Shown here: positions 11,805 to 22,576 of the stretch, in pieces | How the letters are laid out: each line of letters opens with the position of its first letter | Position numbering within the stretch: the stretch's first letter is position 1 | From: Hermatobates lingyangjiaoensis | Lineage: Eukaryota; Arthropoda; Insecta; Hemiptera; Hermatobatidae | Reading direction: 5' to 3' | Assembly: GCA_026182355.1 (NCBI GenBank) | Contig: JAPFBL010000581.1 | Location: forward strand, 23,501 to 87,500 | Length of the DNA stretch: 64,000 nt | The notes under the pieces: generated by a model | Told to the model about the DNA's origin: nothing | What the model saw: the letters and a program-made list of their open reading frames with translations, nothing else | Database searches by the model: none | Made by a program: the position numbers and the translations under genes

Positions 11805-11858
11805 TATCTTAGCCTTGTTTTCCCATTTTCTTATTGTGGTTTGATCATTTATACATAC

Positions 11859-11859
<1 letters not shown>

Positions 11860-11915
<56 letters not shown>
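11860..11915. repeat. (TA)n microsatellite
   Basis: About 25 uninterrupted TA units between two PLE ends. Similar tracts lie at 12259-12311, 13688-13724, 24967-25019, 26430-26491, 26588-26613 and 36823-36860, nearly all abutting PLE ends. Confidence 0.95.
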
Positions 11916-11924
<9 letters not shown>

Positions 11925-11925
<1 letters not shown>

Positions 11926-12085
11926 GATTCGCGCTCCGTTCTTCGACGTGGGGAGATCTCTCTCACTTCGTCCTCTCTTTTAGTCTACTCCTGATGACGA
12001 ACTATAGTTCGAAATATTGAATTCTGTAAGTGTTCTCTTTATTCTTTTTTCTGTGTCGTCCTTTGTGTAATTTAAAGTTATATAT
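11925..12085 (+). mobile_element. HH-C Penelope-like end
   Basis: Single + copy starting CGCGCTCCGTTCTTCGACG, with hammerhead, GAATTCTGTAAGTG and terminal GTGTAATTTAAAG before (TA)n. The longer minus copy at 38.5-39.1 kb shows the endonuclease upstream of this module. Confidence 0.75.
11991..12014 (+). ncRNA. Hammerhead ribozyme core (HH-C)
   Basis: CUGAUGA, stem II CGAAC-UAUA-GUUCG, GAAA at 12011-12014. One of the best cores in the window. Downstream AU...AU could form the 2-bp helix III usual in PLE hammerheads. Confidence 0.75.
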
Positions 12086-12154
12086 ATATATATATATATA
12101 TATAGATACAAGGAACACTGAACCTTAAACCTCAAGAAAATTACATCATATATA

Positions 12155-12255
12155 TATATAAAAAGATTTCACATAAACACGTGAAACAACAATCAATGAT
12201 CAAACCACAATAAGAAATGGGAAAACAAAGTTTTCCCATTTCTTATTGTGGTTTG

Positions 12256-12260
<5 letters not shown>
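12155..12260. mobile_element. HH-A foldback lacking the core
   Basis: Arms from AGATTTCACATAAACACGTG to ATGGGAAAACAAAG, with the mirror copy following immediately. The truncation point is 3' of the ribozyme. Confidence 0.75.
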
Positions 12261-12314
<54 letters not shown>

Positions 12315-12315
<1 letters not shown>

Positions 12316-12487
12316 TATACTTTGGGAGCAGACCTTCTTTTAAACATACCTCATTAAAGATCTTGCCAACATTAAGTTTAGTATTTTTCCTACATACCTT
12401 TTCAAGGTTTCGAATGCTACCTTTCCATCTCTGTGGTACCATATAAATTAACTCACCGATTTTTTTATCTTTCATTGTATTTTTCAT
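12315..12487 (-). pseudogene. PLE N-terminal domain (left arm)
   Basis: Conceptual protein IGELIYMVPQRWKGSIRNLE...VGKIFNEVCLKEGLLPKYTNI, running into YIYIYI from (TA)n. It is conserved with the domains at 33.8, 37.8 and 49.6 kb. Confidence 0.7.
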
Positions 12488-12940
12488 ATTACATTTCCGA
12501 CGTTTCGGTCTACGTTGACCATTTTCAAGGATTCTATATACAAGGTTTTTTTAAACAATTCTAATAAATACTTATTTACAATGACAATTACCTCACTTCT
12601 ATCAAACATAACTAATAATAAAATATTCTTTTAAAAAACACTACGTTAATAAACATGAGTAACAGGTTTGCTACAAAATTCCCTACATGAACATTTACAC
12701 AACATTATTTAAATCACTATATAGTTATTTTTCACGAATGTAACTTTAAAATTCTGGAAAAACAACAGGACTGATCATTAATGTTCGGCTTCTTTTCCTT
12801 TATGCATAATGATTCAATTATATGCAGCCTCGTGTGATTATTTTCTGCATATAATACTTCAATGTTGTCTTCCAGCATTTTTTCTGCTTAGCCTGCTTTT
12901 ATGTATGTTCATTGTGTGTTCTTCGAGTTCCTGCACAGCA

Positions 12941-13306
12941 AATATGATAATTAGGAACAACCTACAACAAAAAACACAACTACAAAAAACCAATGTAGTG
13001 TACAGATATAATTGCACTATAGGAGACTGTGAGCTCCTAAAATCGAGCTACATTGGTTCTACGACGACAACACTTTCACGCAGACTTACGATGCATCTCG
13101 CAGCCGGAGGACCGAAAGAACACACAATGAACATACATAAAAGCAGGCTAAGTAGAAAAATGCTGGAAGACAACATTGAAGTATTATATGCAGAAAATAA
13201 TCACACGAGGCTGCATATAATTGAATCATTATGCATAAAGGAAAAGAAGCCGAACATTAATGATCAGTCCTGTTGTTTTTCCAGAATTTTAAAGTTACAT
13301 TCGTGA
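12941..13306 (+). pseudogene. PLE GIY-YIG endonuclease fragment
   Basis: The frame is open from 12809, but the first 40 codons are antisense of the left arm, so the real fragment starts about NMIIRNN at 12941. It shows VYRYNC (GIY position, about 12998), a Cys-x4-Cys pair, SSYIGSTTTTLSRRL (YIG at 13049-13057 with catalytic Arg), three His in MHLAAGGPKEHTMNIH, and IIESLCIKEKKPNIN with the catalytic Glu. The order matches the zinc-finger-containing PLE endonuclease C-terminus, ending at the normal stop. The RT part is missing. Confidence 0.9.
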
Positions 13307-13550
13307 AAAATAACTATATAGTGATTTAAATAATGTTGTGTAAATGTTCATGTAGGGAATTTTGTAGCAAACCTGTTACTCATGTTTATTAACGTAGTGT
13401 TTTTTAAAAGAATATTTTATTATTAGTTATGTTTGATAGAAGTGAGGTAATTGTCATTGTAAATAAGTATTTATTAGAATTGTTTAAAAAAACCTTGTAT
13501 ATAGAATCCTTGAAAATGGTCAACGTAGACCGAAACGTCGGAAATGTAAT

Positions 13551-13686
13551 ATGAAAAATACAATGAAAGATAAAAAAATCGGTGAGTTAATTTATATGGT
13601 ACCACAGAGATGGAAAGGTAGCATTCGAAACCTTGAAAAGGTATGTAGGAAACATACTAAACTTAATGTTGGCAAGATCTTTAATG

Positions 13687-13692
<6 letters not shown>
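13551..13692 (+). pseudogene. PLE N-terminal domain (right arm)
   Basis: Same protein as the left arm, interrupted by (TA)n after KIFNEV, before the GLLPKYT motif. Confidence 0.7.
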
Positions 13693-13726
<34 letters not shown>

Positions 13727-14199
13727 GAACAGCTAGCGAATTTCAGATAAACTTTTAGAAATAAAATATTAGCTCCAATTTTAGAAGTAAAACACGAAGT
13801 TTTATTCATAAAATAAAGAAGAAATATTTATTTATAAAACTAAACATAATAAAAAATTATTATTATTATTGGATCAATATTTCTGATACAAACATATTTA
13901 CCTGAAAATCTAGCAAATTTCAAATAAACTTTTGGAAATAAAATATTAGCTAAAACTTTAGAATTAAAATACAAAGATTTATTTATAAAATAAAGAAGAT
14001 TTATTTATTTATAAAACTAAACGTCATAAAAAACATATTAATAATGGATCAATATTACTGATACAAACATATATTTATCGGAAGAGCTAGCGAATTTCAG
14101 ATAAACTTTAAGAGCTGAAATATTAGCTGGAATTTTAGAATTAAAATACGAATATTTATTTATATATCAATATTATTATTGAAATCTACTCTAAATGAA

Positions 14200-14460
14200 A
14201 GCAGGTTAGGTTAGGTTGCAGTGGCCATCTCACGAGAGAACACACACACACAGGTCAAAAATTAGACCTGGGTGAAACCATACAATAATCATTCCACCTT
14301 GGAAATCCTATATTTTGCCCAACTCAAGTATATTTAGAATAGGGATCTTTAACGAGTACCTGACATCGTACAGACTTAAGACCGACGGCTTGCCAACGTC
14401 CTCACCAAGACATGACTTGCTTAGATTTTTTCACCGCGCGAATAAATCGATAATAGTCGT
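14200..14460 (-). mobile_element. SINE 3' part with (AACCT)n tail
   Basis: Minus strand: GATCCCTATTCTAAATATAC, CAAGTGTATTT-type and TTGGGCAAAATATAGG blocks shared with the SINEs at 30.6, 49.1 and 49.3 kb. It ends in GCAACCTAACCTAACC (plus 14204-14221), three units of the arthropod telomere repeat. The tRNA-like head is absent. Confidence 0.65.
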
Positions 14461-14464
14461 TATA

Positions 14465-15640
14465 ATAACCGTAAACAGTATTAAGTATTTTGATAAAAAA
14501 TATATTTTACAAATATATTTTTTCCTTAAAATTAAAAAAAGAATTAAGAATTCTTCATTAGCTATATTATTTTAAAACCAGTCAATAGTTTTGAAACTTT
14601 ATTTCCCCCCATATCTTTTTAGGGAGGTTTAATCTATGAGCGATAGGATTTTGCGATGACTGCATTCATTTTGAAATTGTATTGTGTAATCATTTTCACA
14701 CGTCAAGCAAACTATAAATATATTGTTATATGCAAATAGAATAATTTGTAACAGCTTTGTAAATATATATAAAAGTATTGCTCTTATAAGTCATTTATTC
14801 AAGTCAAAATTAACAGAATATGTCAGATATTTCAAGCTTGCTGTTTTAGAAAAGACAATAAATATATCATATTTATAGTGTATGTACATTTATCTATGAC
14901 CTTTCATATTAACTTTAAAAAAAATAACAGATTCAATAATATATCGACCGTTTGATAGAATAGGTGATAGAATTTTTTATCCTGGAAAATTGACCCAACC
15001 CCGATTAGACAACACACCTATTAAAAAAATAATTAATAATAATGTTATTATTATCTTTAATCATAATTGTGACAGATTACATTGCACTGATCTGTGAGCT
15101 AAGTAACATGAGATATAACTCTGTTTGGAAAAATGATCCAGGTAAGGTCTGATATCGGATATACTGTTAGATATCTCTCACCTCATTCTCTCTTGATTTC
15201 TTCTCATACCTTTGACCCTGTCGTCTTTTTATTAAAGAAGAAAAACCAAGGTGTCAGTTTTTATAATGAGGATTACGTGGCATTAGTATGTTGAAGATGA
15301 TTGTTTGGTCCGCATAGGTGGTAATGAAGCAGTAGACGAGTGGTTAATGAGAGAACGACTAAAGCGTTAAACGTGGTGATTCCACCACAGGGAAGATTTT
15401 ACTATAAGTGAACAACAAAGGCGACCTTTGAAGGATGATAACAACAACTTTTCACTATTCCTCCAAAACCTACAAATATTTAGTTGCAAGAAAAAGATAA
15501 AGCTATACAGATATTTGCCAACAGAACATATGTTTATTTTCTTTTCAATATCGACACATACAAGCTTTCACCTTTTATTGCTTTTCTAGGGGAGAAAAGT
15601 GTGACTCGTTTATTGTTTTGAGCCTATTTTAGTAATGGGC
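14465..15640. other. AT-rich intergenic, no feature seen
   Basis: No repeat family or coding frame recognised. Confidence 0.4.
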
Positions 15641-15649
15641 GATTCACAA

Positions 15650-15750
15650 TACCCGGTTGATTACACATAGGGAACACTTAATTTTGACTAACTCAAGTGA
15701 ATTTACAATAGTATCTTTATCGATTACCTGATATCGTACAGGCTTGGGAC
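15650..15750 (-). mobile_element. SINE body fragment
   Basis: Minus copy of the same SINE: the ACTTGAGTTAGTCAAAATTA block and CAGGTAATCGATAAAGATA. It is interrupted at about 15748 by a different GC-rich sequence. Confidence 0.6.
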
Positions 15751-15810
15751 CAATGTTCCCCCTAGAGCTGCGCGCATGCGCAATCGCGCAATGCCCGCAC
15801 ATTCTCGGCA
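15748..15810. mobile_element. Possible hAT-like left end
   Basis: CAATGTTCCCCCTAGAGC followed by a CpG-rich GCGCGCATGCGCAATCGCGC block begins abruptly inside the SINE. This resembles known hAT termini starting CAGTGTTCCCTC. No matching right end was found. Confidence 0.3.
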
Positions 15811-15976
15811 CACAACAAAATCTATCTATCGCATATAAAAATCAATATAAACGTCATTGTGTAAAATATTAATGTTTTAATGTGAGCAAAATGTTATGTC
15901 TGAAAGGTTTATATGTCACATATCTTCCAGAACAAGACCCTCAGCCAGGCCAAAGCAGGACTCTCACATATAACAT

Positions 15977-16236
15977 CTACACATTCAATTTTTCCAATTT
16001 TTGTCTTTTTTTTTTAGAGGTGATGTTGCTTACAATGGTCTTCAGTTTGCTCAGAGAGCTTGGGTGTATGCCTAAATATGTGAACATTGCTTGGGACAAA
16101 CATTGCTTACCGTCTTCTTTAAAGTATACGCTCTCAAATACGTGCTGTCGGGTGAAATAATCGAAGTCAGAATGATATTGGAACCTTGGTTCTATAAGTC
16201 CTGAAGCGAGTAAGCAAGCCACTGGACTACCCTAGT
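15977..16236 (-). other. Possible coding relic, unidentified
   Basis: A - strand frame opens from about 16228 and reads ACLLASGLIEPRFQYHSDFD... with normal-looking composition. TCCTCTTGCAG lies just upstream (16237-16247) and GTAAGC at 16110-16105, which would define a 126-bp exon, but that frame has a TAG two codons after the acceptor. No homologue recognised. Confidence 0.25.
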
Positions 16237-16259
16237 CTGCAAGAGGACACATAAACAAC

Positions 16260-17590
16260 AATAGATTGAATTAATGGTCAATTTATTCAACATAACCAAA
16301 TCTTAGTAGCCAACAATTGAATGGATTAATCTGAAAAGTAAAAATAAGTAGAATTTGTACCTTGCAACACAATATATTTCAAATACCTAATTAAAAAAAA
16401 TAAATTGCTATCAAAAAACAAAATTTTACTTACATAAAGAAACCATCTCTACTAAATTGAACAAAAAATTAAAACATAAGTAAAACATTTCATTTTAAAA
16501 TTAAAATAAATATAATAATATTTGATAAGCGCAAACAAAAAGGAAAATGTTTTCTTTAAATAAAACAAAGGAACATTTATTGTGTGCAATAGAATAAGGT
16601 TAGAAAATGCGGTTTAAAATAAAAGTTATGTTTCATTTTCTCTACCATGGAAAAAAAAATTATTCCATTATAATGAAAGTTTGCGGTCAATTTTAAATTA
16701 ATCAGAGTGTCTTGAATTCATTATATACATGCAATCCCTAAAAACAGCCCGGCTCTAGGTTTATTTGAGATATAAGAAAAACAAAAAAACTGCGGTGCGT
16801 TCCATATTTTATTTAAACGCCTATTATACAAACGATATTTAAGCATTCACAATTTTTCTATAGTATTCAAAAAAGATTTTTCCTAAAGTCGGTCAAATTT
16901 ATTATTCAAAAGGCCTATTGACTGCGAAGTTATTTATCAGAATAGTTGGAAAACATTAATTCTAAGTGAAATCATTTTCTATTATAATTATGTAAAATAC
17001 TTAAAGTATGATAACATATAAATAAGAAAATATATATTTCTTCTGTACAAATACTTTTTCTTTTGTACAAATATATTTCTTTTATACATTACTTTCATAC
17101 ATCCTGCAAAAATATAAAACTTTTTAAAAGAATTAAATCAACCAAGGTTTGATAATGCTTTTTCAATTAATAAAAAACGTACCATATATTTTTTACAAGT
17201 TCATTTTGAGTAGAATTGTGATAAAATAAATTTTAGTTTGAAATATTTTCTGAAAGTATTTTTAACAAAAACCTATCCTTTTATTTTTTTTCTTTCAATT
17301 ATTGCCTTTTATTGTTCTATATACTATATGAATCAAAATTATAATTTTTATAAATACTGAACGAGCTGAAAGTTTGGTTCTGTTTAGTGTTGTATTATTT
17401 TAAGTGATAAATTCCGTCCATTGTTTTTGAATTCAAAAAAATATATAAACAATTGAACTAAACAATTTTACGAACTAAATGTACAAAAAGAACACTCCGA
17501 AGAGAAGTGACGACAAATAAGTCATATTTTTCTTCTTGATGACTAGGTAGTCAAAACATTGTATGAGTTATTGTAATCCTTTTTATGTGT
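16260..17590. other. AT-rich intergenic, no feature seen
   Basis: No TIRs, SINE blocks or coding frames found. Confidence 0.4.
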
Positions 17591-18000
17591 AACCATTGGC
17601 TGGTGTACTTGAAGAAGCACACAAACACTGCAGCCAACTTACGGAGGGAGGTGAGACAACGATAGATAAAGAAATAAAAGCAAAATAAATAATAATTGTA
17701 TAAAAACATTTAAATAAAACTATTAAAACATTGTAAAAAACTAAACTAAAAATAAAAATAAGTAAGTAAACAAAAGATTAATATAGAAACTAAAATAAAT
17801 AAAAGGAATAATCAACGATTGAGGTTAAGCCCAGAAGCAGATCTATCTCTCAGAAGACGAATAAACGCTTCTTCTGAAAATTTCAGAGTAACTTCAGAAT
17901 TAGCTTCATTACTCTGTCTCAGAACATGTACACGGAAACAGTCATTGAAACTGAGTTCGTTAATTTTAACAAGGCTTGCATATATATATATATATATATA
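17590..18000 (-). mobile_element. Penelope-like 3' end with endonuclease C-terminus
   Basis: Minus: (TA)n, endonuclease fragment (about 17960-17812), T-rich 3' UTR, then GTTGGCTGCAGTG and TGCTTCTTCAAG (plus 17607-17640). These blocks are shared with the 22.9-23.3 kb element, so the two are one family. Confidence 0.65.
17812..17990 (-). pseudogene. PLE endonuclease C-terminal fragment
   Basis: Reads LSFNDCFRVHVLRQ, then VTLKFSEEAFIRLL and GLNLNR, then stop. It aligns by eye with the 2.8, 22.9 and 39.0 kb fragments; the E of SEEA is probably the catalytic Glu. Confidence 0.7.
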
Positions 18001-18004
18001 TAAG

Positions 18005-18115
18005 TTCACAGAAGGGGTTATTGAGAATTTTGGTCACAAACATACAACTCCTGATTATAAGCCAACGTTTCGCCAAAAGTTTTTTGGCATTTTCAAGGGT
18101 AAAAAATAAATTATT
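18005..18115 (-). mobile_element. PLE end with divergent hammerhead
   Basis: Minus strand 18108-18072: CUUGAAAAUGCC, long stem II (GCCAAAA/UUUUGGC), GAAACGUUGGC. It has the same layout as the 12.5 kb element but a different sequence. The 5' box deviates from CUGANGA. Confidence 0.55.
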
Positions 18116-18739
18116 AACGACATAAGTAAAGCAAGATAAATACATCCACGGATACCAACCAACAGAAAACAAACCAAACATATATATATTAAATAATAAA
18201 TATGTGGTTTTTCCATTACAAAACATATTTATTTATAGTATGAAAATACATTAAAGAGTAAGTTGAACTGGTAATGTATCCAGTGAAGGGAATGTTTCCA
18301 ACTAAAAGACATTCACCTCCTGACGTATACGATATGTCATTTCACTTGAAATAGACCTAATTAACTCCTCAAGAAATCCATTTAACCACATAAACGAATA
18401 CAGCATTCATATCTGTGCTATGCAAGAAGTTCTAAGTATGACATTATGTTCATTACAAAGAAACAACTCCAATAGTGGTAGTTTGTGTTAAACATTCATA
18501 TGAAATATGAAATTATTAATTAATATATTTATATGTATATTAACAACTTAAAGAAACACGAATGAGAAACAGATATGTACTAGTACTCCCATTTGATATT
18601 TTGACGCTTTTAACGGCCGTCCTTAGGAGAGGATATTGAGCGGCGAGAAGACTAGAGACAACTCATATTTATAAACATATATATTCATGTAATTCAAAAT
18701 ATTTTTTTTAAGGATTAGGTCCAAAGATTAACTACGTTT

Positions 18740-18970
18740 GATTATAATCACACGTTTCGCAGAAAACTGTTCATCATTGTCAAAGTAAACCCAATGCAGA
18801 TAATGTAATTAGTGTAGACTTCTGGAGGAAATCTATTAAAAAAATTTTGGTAATTAGCATTTACAAAACTAAAAAAAAAAAACAACATATAAAGAACGAG
18901 AGCACTTACTGGGATCAATATTTTGAAACGAAGTTCGTCGTCAGAGGATAGAAGGGATGAAAAAGAGGTG
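18740..18970 (-). mobile_element. Two decayed hammerhead ends
   Basis: At 18775-18754 AUGAUGA, CAG/CUG stem, GAAAC (C-to-A in the first box). At 18944-18921 CUGACGA, CGAAC/GUUUC stem, with CAAAA in place of GAAA (HH-G family, cf. 26.35 kb). Confidence 0.5.
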
Positions 18971-19254
18971 CCATCTTCGTTCAAGACGGACGGTGGAAAG
19001 TGAATTTTCCACTTATTCTTATTCATTTTCCACTCTCCGTTTTTTCAATTATTTATCTGACGGATTGGACCGTGTCTTTACTATATGTATTGATCGATTT
19101 GTGTCTTTACCTGAAGGTGGGTTTACACTTTTATACTTCATTTCTGTATAAGTTCCTTGTCCTTGTGGTACCTATCTTTCATTTTTTCTTTTTTTTTTTT
19201 TGCTAAGATATAAATATAAACAAAATAATGTATATATATGTAGAATATAATAAT

Positions 19255-19480
19255 AATAATAATAATGGATATAAACGTCTAAACTACAATAGGAAATTTT
19301 GAATGGAACCAAGATCTTTCAACGGTCAGAATTAACATTGGAAAAGAACAGCTAGTGATAGGCAAGCGAGACATTTTAATGAGAGATAATAGCAAGTAAA
19401 GGGGACAAAAAGCTAGAAATAAGTATGATTTTACAATAAGCACGTAAAATAAAAGCAAATATCTAAACTACTGTAAGAAA
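19255..19480. mobile_element. Divergent HH-A remnants
   Basis: AAACGTCTAAACTACAATAGG (19272) and AGCACGTAAAATAAAAGC (19439) match the outer HH-A block loosely, with CAAGATCTTTCAACGG at 19310. No core left. Confidence 0.4.
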
Positions 19481-19689
19481 TTCTGATTTACATCTGTCTC
19501 TAAAATAACTGAGGTTCAAGTATTATATCCAAAAACATGTGTGAACTTGATAAGGACCAGTCAATTTTGTTTAAAGATCCAGCATCACCTTATACCAATC
19601 GAAGCACCCTGAGACATGTAAATTTAGCAGATATTTTTGCCAGGTAGATTTCCAAACTCTAGAAGGAGTTTAGAAGAATGGAATGATTC

Positions 19690-20090
19690 CAGTATATAGA
19701 TACTAGAAGTGAGATCGGGTCTAAAAAATTCAGCGCAACCCGACGGAGGCCCGTCGATATAAAAGCCCGACCCAGCCTGGGCACAACCTGGCGCAAGCCC
19801 GACACGGCTTGGCTCGACCGGGTCGGGTATATATTGGAGTTTATTCTCCACCAACCAAGCAAATCTCGATCATCTGTTTTATCAAAATATTCCTTAGTAT
19901 AATATCCATACATCGTTTTAGTATACATAATATATAGATATATATTTATTAAAAAAAAACGTTAGAGAGAGAAAAACTAGTGCTCACCCGACCATCGCGG
20001 ACGTAATAATTGACAATTTGGGCCTGACCTAGCCCGAATTTCGGGTAATATCAGACTCGGACTCGGGTTCGGACTGAGGATCTAACCTCT
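19690..20090. repeat. CCCGA-rich degenerate repeat block
   Basis: Two GC-rich stretches (19713-19832 and 19985-20085) are rich in CCCGA/TCGGG words on both strands, with an AT-rich middle. They look like the two inverted ends of an old DNA element, but no clean TIR or TSD was found. Confidence 0.35.
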
Positions 20091-20566
20091 AAATTAGACA
20101 CATACTACAGCCGCTGACATTTAGCAATACATAACTAACAGAAATTAATACGTATAAAGATATAAAAGTCAGAATAATATTAAAAATACTGGTTTGCCAT
20201 TAGTTCAAGGAGAAGCCATTTAATTAGTATACTTCAAGGAGTGACTACCACAGCCAGGTTTGGTGACTGGTGCATATCTAATCATGAGAACCAGGTCTTA
20301 TCATGTCCTTGCCGGCGTCGCTGGATTGTGAAAATGCCTTGTTCTTGCTGTCCGGTAATTACCTAGATCCGGGTGACATTTCACCTGGTTCAATAGGAAA
20401 TCTAGCTACTCCTTAACAACCTTTGGCGAAATATGAAAAAAAAAAAGGAATTGCATACTTAAACTATGAGAAATAAACATTTATAAAACTTTTCATCAAT
20501 TTTAAAGATTTGTGTTGAGACCAATAGATAATTACATTAGATATTCCAATTTTTATGGAGCAAAAA

Positions 20567-20574
<8 letters not shown>

Positions 20575-20607
<33 letters not shown>

Positions 20608-20632
20608 ATGATCAATGATATATATATATATA
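20575..20632. repeat. (TA)n tract with HH-A scrap
   Basis: (TA)n at 20576-20604 and 20619-20632 flank ATCAATGATCAATGA, the outer tip of an HH-A copy. Confidence 0.7.
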
Positions 20633-21322
20633 TACCTCATTAAATATCTTGCCAACATTAAGTTTAGTATGTTTCCTACATACTTTTTCAAGGTTTCGAA
20701 TGCTACTTTTCCATCTTTGTGGTATCATATAAATTAACTCACCGATTTTTTTATCTTTAAATGTATTTTTCATATTACACATGTCCGACGTTTCGGTCTA
20801 CGTTGACCATTCTCAAGGATTCTATATACAAGGTTTTTTTTAACAATTCTAATAAATACTTATTTACAATAACAATTACATCACTTCTATCAAACATAAC
20901 TAATAATAAAATATACTTTTAAAAAACAATACCTTAATAAACATGAGTAACAGGTTTGCTACAAAATTAGTTTATTAAGGTAGTGTTTTTTAAAAGTATA
21001 TTTTATTATTAGTTATGTTTGATAGAAGTGATGTAATTGTTATTGTAAATAAGTATTTATTAGAATTGTTAAAAAAACCTTGTATATAGAATCCTTGAGA
21101 ATGGTCAACGTAGACCGAAACGTCGGACATGTGTAATATGAAAAATACATTTAAAGATAAAAAAATCGGTGAGTTAATTTATATGATACCACAAAGATGG
21201 AAAAGTAGCATTCGGAACCTTGAAAAGGTATGTAGGAAACATACTAAACTTAATGTTGGCAAGATATTTAATGAGGTATGTTTAAAAGAAGGTCTGCTCC
21301 CAAAGTATACCAATAGATATAT
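20632..21322. mobile_element. Penelope-like foldback (same family as 12.3-13.7 kb), no endonuclease
   Basis: Arms 20632-20968 (-) and 20970-21315 (+) with almost no loop. Both arms share private variants against the 12.3 kb copy (CTTGAGAATGG, AAGATATTTAATGAGG), so they arose together. Hammerhead-like motifs at 20787-20817 (-) and 21094-21122 (+). The + arm encodes the complete N-terminal domain to GLLPKYTN. Confidence 0.85.
21129..21316 (+). pseudogene. PLE N-terminal domain
   Basis: MKNTFKDKKIGELIYMIPQR...KLNVGKIFNEVCLKEGLLPKYTN, the best-preserved copy of this terminal domain, then RYIYKLS and stop. Confidence 0.7.
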
Positions 21323-21324
21323 AT

Positions 21325-22305
21325 ATAAGTTATCTTAAAATAGATGACTTTAAAGGTGAAATTATATAAAATTGCAATATTCTAAAATTAGGGAGAAATA
21401 TGAGTATTTTATATTTTCATGTATTAAATTGTTCTGTTATCAAAAGATATAATCTTTAAAAAAAAATGAGAGATAAAAAAAGAGATAATGTTGTCATTTG
21501 TTAGTTAAATATATCAACTCTTCACATATTGATGACTCGTGTCAAACTATATGCTACTCGTATCAAATATATGATATAATGTGGCGTTTTCTGACAGCTA
21601 CTACAGATGGTATTTCGAAAGGTGGTTCATCATGAGAAAGCCTTTAGAAAAGACTGACTCTCGCTTTTTTTTTCCTTCTCTCTGTCTCTTTCTCTTTGTC
21701 TACTATTCTGGTTTTTTCCCTGATGAGAAACCATAAGTAGAATCATCAAACTTATAAGGTTGTATATATGTGTGAGTTTGCGTAAACACGCAATTAAATG
21801 ATACAATTTTAACAGAAATAAAAATAGAGTCAACTTAAATTCTAAAAAATAGGTATATTTCATCACTAACTATATCAAATTGAACTAATAATTGCTTCAA
21901 ATGGATATTTGCATAATTCAAATTGATGCAAATAAGTACATATGAATATTAAGGAGAAATGACTCACCTACTTTGCAAGCACAAAGTAAGGTAATCATTA
22001 GAGAGTACTGTCACTATTTTAAATTCATGACTTTGATAAATAGACATTCACTCTTTCAAGTACACGAAAAGCCAAACAAGAAAAAGTTACACGAATGTCC
22101 ATTAAGCTACATCAGAGAGTAGGGCTGGAATAAATGATTTGAGATAACCATTGTCAAATGTTGAGGTGAAAATTGTTTAAATACAAGTTTTATTGTAAAG
22201 TTATTAAAATGATAAAAAATTGAATAAAAATATTTGAAGTACTGACTTATTGAAAATAACCTATTTTTTTGTCTGCAGACTCCTATCACTTAAACATATA
22301 TACAT
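21325..22305. other. AT-rich intergenic, no feature seen
   Basis: Nothing recognised apart from short pyrimidine tracts at 21665-21700. Confidence 0.4.
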
Positions 22306-22311
22306 AAATAT

Positions 22312-22575
22312 ATGATCAAAGCACAATTTTGGTTTGATCATTGATTGTTATTTCATGTATTTATGTGAAATCTTTATATATATATATATTTCTCTTAATT
22401 AAATGAAACACGATCCACACTACAAACCACAAATGTCTCCCTTTCTCTTTTCTCCTGAAGACGGTTCCCGAAAAATTTAAGTTTGTAAATGTATTTCTTT
22501 ACTTTGTGTGCTACCTATCCACAATTTTGAACTGTTATGTCCAGTTTGAATCGTTATTCCGTTTACATATATAAT
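22312..22575 (+). mobile_element. HH-A remnant and HH-B end
   Basis: 22312-22378 is an HH-A foldback cut down to the outer tips. 22388-22575 is a + HH-B copy that keeps TTAATTAAATGAAACACGAT at its left, the hammerhead and GTCCAGTTTGAATCG at its right. Confidence 0.65.
22455..22473 (+). ncRNA. Hammerhead-like core, shortened stem II (HH-B)
   Basis: CUGAAGA, CGGUUCCC, GAAA: boxes intact but stem II shortened by a few bases. Confidence 0.4.
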
Positions 22576-22576
22576 A

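Larger units (their letters stand above)
11648..11853. mobile_element. HH-A foldback, arms perfectly complementary
   Basis: Arms 11655-11763 and 11768-11848. Both carry the private variant GGCTAAGATATT where the family has GACTAAGATCTT, so the arms come from one template or have been converted. Two intact cores. Confidence 0.85.
12311..13690. mobile_element. Penelope-like element, head-to-head inverted copy with endonuclease
   Basis: The - arm 12311-12926 and + arm 13116-13690 are reverse complements over about 0.6 kb with few differences; the 189-bp centre (12927-13115) is single copy. In sense order each arm carries the endonuclease C-terminus, 3' UTR, a divergent hammerhead-like motif (CUUGAAAAUGGUC..GACCGAAAC; 12500-12529 - and 13509-13536 +), and the N-terminal domain of the next ORF copy. 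The left arm ends in GLLPKYTNI then (TA)n. This is a 5'-truncated PLE pseudo-LTR in the usual inverted form. Confidence 0.85.
11590..14180. repeat. 177-bp AT-rich satellite interrupted by PLE composite
   Basis: Units start at AGCTAGCGAATTTCAGATAA-like sequence near 13727, 13903 and 14080 (periods about 176-177 bp). They end at ATCAATATTACTGATACAAA, which also occurs at 11622-11645. The array is therefore split: the left half ends at about 11647, the right half resumes at about 13725, and 2.1 kb of PLE fragments lies between. Confidence 0.7.

Noticed and set aside
12809..12930. N-terminal 40 residues of the endonuclease frame
   Set aside because: They are antisense of the inverted left arm, so not part of the real protein.
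17966..18226. Frames containing YIYIYI
   Set aside because: Produced by (TA)n tracts; only the PLE motif next to some of them is meaningful.
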